From positions 1-10,935 of the forward strand of contig JALSQH010000152.1 in NCBI GenBank assembly GCA_026985515.1: a DNA stretch of 10,935 bases, in the 5' to 3' direction. The DNA comes from a bacterium (lineage in GTDB: Bacteria; JALSQH01). Every line of letters begins with the position of its first letter. The stretch's first letter is position 1. Position numbers and translations under genes: made by a program. A model generated the notes under the pieces. The model worked only from the letters and a program-made list of their open reading frames with translations. It made no database searches and had not been told where the DNA came from. Below are positions 7,282 through 10,935 of the stretch, in pieces.

Positions 7282-8684
7282 TCTGCAAGTTTCTCCTTCA
7301 GTCCTCCAAAGGAACCATTTGACATTATTAGAAAAATGTCACCCGGCTTTGCGTTCCTATCGATAAGTTCCACAATATGATCTACACCTTCACCAACATA
7401 TGCTTCCCTCTTCCAGTGATTTTTTACATCTGCAACCACTTTCTCAACATCAAGAAATTCAGACTCAGGTACTGAGCCTTTTTCAAGTATTCTTGATACA
7501 ACCACCACATCAGCCTCTGCAAATGCAGGAGGAAACTGTAACTGGAATACATTCCTTCTTGAGGTGTTACTGCGGGGCTCAAAAATGGCCCATATTCTTT
7601 TTAAGGGAAACCTCATCCTCACAGACCTGATGGTCTCCCTTACAGCAGTGGGATGGTGGGCAAAATCATCAATAAGAACAAAAGCATCCGTTTTCCTAAC
7701 AACTTCCTGCCTTCTCCTGACCCCGGTAAATGACTCAATTCCCTCCTTTATTTTTTCAGGTTTCACCCCTGCTCTGTAAGCAATAGCTGTTGCAAGTATG
7801 ATGTTCCGCAGATTATGATCACCAAAAATTTTTGCATCTGCTTCAACAATAAGCTCATCCCCTTTAAAAATTTTGACACGCTGAAAATCTTCCTTCACCA
7901 GGTCTATCTCTCCCCGCCAGTTTCCGCCTTCCAGAGCAAAAGATTCACGATGGGTGACTGGTGCTTTTTCAACCACATCAACAACATTGCTATCCTCACC
8001 ATTGTAGATAAGAATACTTTCTGGTTTCATTGAGAGAAAATAGATTTTGAAGAATTCCTTAATATGTTCAACCGATGGGAAAATATCTGCATGATCATAC
8101 TCAATGGCAGTGATTCCCAGAATGTCCGGAATGTAATGGAGAAATTTGGGCGACTTGTCAAAAAAAGCAGAATCATATTCATCACCCTCAATAACGAACC
8201 ATTCTCCTCTCCCCAACCTGAAAGAACTGTTAAAATCGCGGGAAATACCTCCAGCAAAATATGAAGGATCAAGCCCCCCTTTGTAAAGGAGCCAGGCTGT
8301 TAGCGTTGTTGTGGTTGTCTTTCCATGTGTCCCGGCAATAACTATCACCTTCTTATCTTTCAAAAAAAACTCCTTTATTGCCTCTGGCATCGAAATGTAA
8401 TGGACCCCTTTCATCGTGTAGAGCATTTTTAACTCGGGGTTACCGTCAGAAATAACATTTCCCACAATTATCAGGTCAGGTGCAAAATCTATTATGTTTG
8501 ACGGATCATATCCGTTGTAAACTTTTATTTTCCTTTCCTCAAGAAACTCCTTCATCGGGGAATAGATGTTCCTGTCCGAACCACCAACCTCGTAACCTGA
8601 CTCTTTCAGCATGGCTGCCAGAGTCCCCATTCCAACTCCACCAATGCCCATCAGATAAATTCTTCTCAAATTCTCCTTAAACAT
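7260..8684 (-). CDS. mpl: UDP-MurNAc:muropeptide ligase Mpl
   Basis: A 474-residue Mur ligase that rejoins recycled L-Ala-D-Glu-meso-DAP peptide to UDP-MurNAc in the cytoplasm using ATP. In order: nucleotide-binding MGIGGVGMG (12-20), ATP loop GTHGKTTTTT (118-127), GDEYDSAFFDK (167-177, a signature separating Mpl from MurC), FGDHNLRN (287-294), GVRRRQE (321-327), DDFAHHPT (339-346) and FEPRSNT (368-374). Length suits Mpl. The frame can start earlier at 8714, but GGAGG (complement 8691-8695) sits six bases before the ATG at 8684, and the Mur N-terminal strand begins right after, so I choose 8684. That start overlaps the channel gene by eight bases. It is followed by a periplasmic-type lipoprotein peptidase. 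MurC is the alternative, less likely given the signature. Confidence 0.9.
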   Translation of the reverse strand: MFKENLRRIYLMGIGGVGMGTLAAMLKESGYEVGGSDRNIYSPMKEFLEERKIKVYNGYDPSNIIDFAPDLIIVGNVISDGNPELKMLYTMKGVHYISMPEAIKEFFLKDKKVIVIAGTHGKTTTTTLTAWLLYKGGLDPSYFAGGISRDFNSSFRLGRGEWFVIEGDEYDSAFFDKSPKFLHYIPDILGITAIEYDHADIFPSVEHIKEFFKIYFLSMKPESILIYNGEDSNVVDVVEKAPVTHRESFALEGGNWRGEIDLVKEDFQRVKIFKGDELIVEADAKIFGDHNLRNIILATAIAYRAGVKPEKIKEGIESFTGVRRRQEVVRKTDAFVLIDDFAHHPTAVRETIRSVRMRFPLKRIWAIFEPRSNTSRRNVFQLQFPPAFAEADVVVVSRILEKGSVPESEFLDVEKVVADVKNHWKREAYVGEGVDHIVELIDRNAKPGDIFLIMSNGSFGGLKEKLAEWIERHS

Positions 8685-9717
8685 TTTCCACCTCCGATTG
8701 TAAGACATCCTCAATTATCTCCTCAAGCATGGAAGATTTTCCAATGACTATTAACACATCTCCTGGATGTAAAACCTCATCCGCACTTGGATTGAAGACA
8801 TAATTTCCTTCACCTCTCTTTATTGCAACCACTATTGCACCATATTTTTCCCGTATTCCAGAATCTCTCAACCTTTTATTGGCAAAGGGTGTCTTATCAG
8901 ATATCTTCACCTCCTCCATTCTCACATCAAAACCCTCCATGGCAAGCTCGATAAACTCTATTGCTTCAGGTCGGATAAGAGCGTTTGCCATTCTCAGTCC
9001 CCCAAGTCTGTAAGGACTTATAACTTTATTTGCTCCAGCTCTGTACATCTTCTTCTCAACCCTTGCATCTGTTGACCTCGCAACAATGTAGAGATCTTTG
9101 TTCAGCTCCCTCGCTGTTATGGTCAGATAAAGATTTTCAGCATCTTCAGGGAGGGTGGCAACAAGAGCTTTCGCCTTCCTGATATTTGCCTTTAAAAGAA
9201 CATCCTCCTCTGTGGCATCTCCCTGAATGAAAATGTAACCTTCATCTCTCAGTTTTTCAGCAATCTCCTTCTCCTTTTCAATTACAACTACTTTCAACTT
9301 TCTCTTTCTTAACTCATCAGTTACAATCTGACCCATTCTCCCAAAACCACAAACAATGTAATGATTTTTCAGTAAAGATATTTTCTTCTCCAATCTTCTC
9401 CTCCCGAAAATGTTTCTCAACTCTCCTTCAATGAGATGCTGTCCAAAATAATGAACAGAATATGCAAGAATGCTCATACCACCAAGTATCAACATGATGG
9501 TAAAAATTCTGCCCCGGCTATCCAGTGGATGAACTTCTCCATACCCAACGGTGGTTATTGAGATTATTGTCATGTAGAGCGAATCAAGCAAATTCCATCC
9601 TTCAAGCAAAGAGTAACCGGCAGTCCCTGCAATTAAAATAACAGCAATGCTGATAATGATTATCCGCAATTCCTTCGACATGAAGGAGAACCAGCGCAAT
9701 TTCCTGTTCTTTCTCAT
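8677..9717 (-). CDS. Potassium channel with RCK (TrkA-N/TrkA-C) domains
   Basis: A 346-residue two-helix ion channel fused to a cytoplasmic RCK gate, like MthK-type channels. Helix 1 lies near 18-38, the pore loop carries the potassium filter TTVGYGEV (55-62), and helix 2 near 71-92. TrkA-N begins at HYIVCGFGRMG (119-129), a Rossmann nucleotide-binding loop, with acidic residues at the end of strand 2 (VVVIEKEKE) and GDATEEDVL (167-175). TrkA-C covers about 255-340 (LHPGDVLIVIG near its end). It should pass K+ across the inner membrane as a tetramer, gated by a nucleotide or ion bound to the RCK ring. The ligand is not predictable here. The start at 9717 is four bases after the upstream stop with a weak ribosome binding site. 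Met13 at 9681 is possible but has none. Confidence 0.9.
   Translation of the reverse strand: MRKNRKLRWFSFMSKELRIIIISIAVILIAGTAGYSLLEGWNLLDSLYMTIISITTVGYGEVHPLDSRGRIFTIMLILGGMSILAYSVHYFGQHLIEGELRNIFGRRRLEKKISLLKNHYIVCGFGRMGQIVTDELRKRKLKVVVIEKEKEIAEKLRDEGYIFIQGDATEEDVLLKANIRKAKALVATLPEDAENLYLTITARELNKDLYIVARSTDARVEKKMYRAGANKVISPYRLGGLRMANALIRPEAIEFIELAMEGFDVRMEEVKISDKTPFANKRLRDSGIREKYGAIVVAIKRGEGNYVFNPSADEVLHPGDVLIVIGKSSMLEEIIEDVLQSEVENV
8690..8695 (-). promoter_or_regulatory. Ribosome binding site that sets the mpl start
   Basis: The minus strand reads GGAGGT five bases before ATG 8684, a near-perfect Shine-Dalgarno site lying within the last codons of the channel gene. It favours this start over the longer in-frame option at 8714, which would add ten residues with no family counterpart. 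Confidence 0.7.
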
Positions 9718-9721
9718 CTGT

Positions 9722-10935
9722 CTACCAGCTGATCTCCGTTATCTCATCCCCAACACTCACCTGCTCCAGCATTCTCAACGGATTGAGGGAAGGGTCAAAA
9801 ATTCCAGCAATGTAATCTCCCTGTGGCAATTGAAGAACAAGAGGTGAAGAGGAGACATTTGCTGAAAAAACAGGATTTCCATCAGAATCAGATACAATAA
9901 CCACAGGATGCAAAGAAAGTAAATCAGCCGAAATAGTTATAATCACCTCGCTGCCCCCTTCACTGTAAATCCCCGATACGGGGAGCTGATCCTTCACCAC
10001 AGTATCATACAGTAATCCGTGCTTTTCGACCCCTTTAAATCCAAGCCAACCCACCTCAACTCTTTCATATTCATCAGGTAAGACAAGTGATGTTACACTT
10101 CCCGGGAAAATCAATCTTCTGCTTCTCTTACCGTCATCCAGAATAATTAACTGAAGATCAACTGGCGGTGGCAACCACTGGATTTCCATTCCACCTTCTA
10201 CCCGGTAAAAGAACTTTGGAACAACTGCTTCTTCAAAGTGAACTACATCCTCCCCCCCTTTTTTCTCCACAATCCCTTCCCTGACCGGGAGTGGCATCAA
10301 CTCATTATTTGCAACATTTACCGGAACAAACCACCTGCAACCGGGATAGTGAGGATCAGGGTAGTAACCGGCACCTCTCACTGGAAGAAAAAGATCCCCC
10401 AGCTTTTCAAAGATTCCCCACATATAGGGAGCATCATTCCTGAGCCACGGCAGGCATGGGGAAAGATCAATTTCCACTCTGCCATTCTTCCACCTGTAAG
10501 TATAGGTGAAAGTTTTTTTCTTTTCCTCCTTCACAGGTATGGTAAATGAGACAGGGTAGTCCAGAGAATCGCCAAAAATATCCTTTACCCCCTTTTTCAG
10601 GTTGATCTTAACAAAGGGCTCAGGGAGAGCCTCTTCAAAGAAAACTATTACAACGCCATTATCCACCCTTCCATAATCATCAGGAATTTGAAGGAGACGA
10701 AAATCATAAAGATTTCCCCATTTATCAGTAACAGTCAGGTTTTCTCTTACAGAATTAAAGTCCACCGGATTATTGAAGAAAAGCCAGATGAAATTTTTAA
10801 AATCTGACTGAGGGAAATACCCTTTAAATTTTAGGGGATCCTTTTCCTTTTTTTCATCCTTTACAAAATAATCAAAAGTCAACAATTCGGGAGGGACGAC
10901 AACCCCCTCTGCAGTGACAATATCTCCAATAATAA
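9722..10935 (-). CDS. Ig-like (Big_5-type) surface protein, 5' end outside window
   Basis: The frame is open from the right window edge to TAG at 9722, giving 403 visible residues. TTG at 10885 is not a convincing start because the 16 preceding codons are also open and read naturally (IIGDIV, then VVVPPE). The N-terminus is therefore missing, and any signal peptide cannot be judged. Visible residues about 28-131 fit the SbsA-like Ig fold (Big_5): FFNNPVDFNSVRENLTVTD, then VVIVFFEEALPEP, then GVKDIFGDSLDYPVSFTIP. The middle is rich in Pro and aromatic residues (AGYYPDPHYPG). The C-terminal part is beta-strand-like, ending in a PQGDYIAGIFDPS segment like those of surface beta-sandwich domains. 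A secreted or outer-surface structural role is likely; no enzymatic motif is seen. It is the first visible gene of the leftward operon, four bases from the channel gene. Confidence 0.75.
   Translation of the reverse strand, partial: IIGDIVTAEGVVVPPELLTFDYFVKDEKKEKDPLKFKGYFPQSDFKNFIWLFFNNPVDFNSVRENLTVTDKWGNLYDFRLLQIPDDYGRVDNGVVIVFFEEALPEPFVKINLKKGVKDIFGDSLDYPVSFTIPVKEEKKKTFTYTYRWKNGRVEIDLSPCLPWLRNDAPYMWGIFEKLGDLFLPVRGAGYYPDPHYPGCRWFVPVNVANNELMPLPVREGIVEKKGGEDVVHFEEAVVPKFFYRVEGGMEIQWLPPPVDLQLIILDDGKRSRRLIFPGSVTSLVLPDEYERVEVGWLGFKGVEKHGLLYDTVVKDQLPVSGIYSEGGSEVIITISADLLSLHPVVIVSDSDGNPVFSANVSSSPLVLQLPQGDYIAGIFDPSLNPLRMLEQVSVGDEITEISW

Overview
The window reads as ordinary chromosomal DNA of a Gram-negative-type (diderm) bacterium. 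It is AT-leaning, very tightly packed, and codes for a lipoprotein-type metallopeptidase, a muropeptide ligase (Mpl) and a lysine-rich proteome. I cannot name the taxon from sequence alone. I see no tRNA, rRNA, CRISPR array, insertion sequence or phage gene.

Left end (1-263): the first 39 codons of a leftward secreted protein run off the left edge. A 146-base divergent control region separates it from a rightward operon. The region carries a good sigma70-type promoter whose -35 and -10 boxes each lie inside a short inverted repeat.

Rightward operon (264-3066): a two-domain MaoC/hotdog hydratase, a five-helix membrane protein of unknown function starting at GTG, and a phenylalanine-rich 453-residue protein of unknown function joined to it by an ATGA overlap.

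Leftward operon (3067 to beyond 10935): eight genes read on the minus strand in an uninterrupted series of overlaps or gaps of at most 22 bases. In order of transcription they are an Ig-like (Big_5-type) surface protein entering from beyond the right edge, a TVGYG potassium channel with an RCK domain, Mpl ligase, a lipoprotein HExxH peptidase of the PF10023 type, a site-2-protease-like M50 membrane peptidase, an orphan CheY-like receiver, LipB octanoyltransferase with altered active-site motifs, and MetY (O-acetylhomoserine sulfhydrylase). The first five concern the envelope (surface, ion transport, peptidoglycan recycling, periplasmic and intramembrane proteolysis). The last two belong to lipoate and sulfur amino acid metabolism. 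The two operons converge with stop codons touching at 3066/3067.

No gene is visibly broken. The most useful leads are the unexplained 453-residue protein with its membrane partner, the palindromic promoter at 204-239, the divergent LipB, and the envelope gene cluster with its lone receiver.
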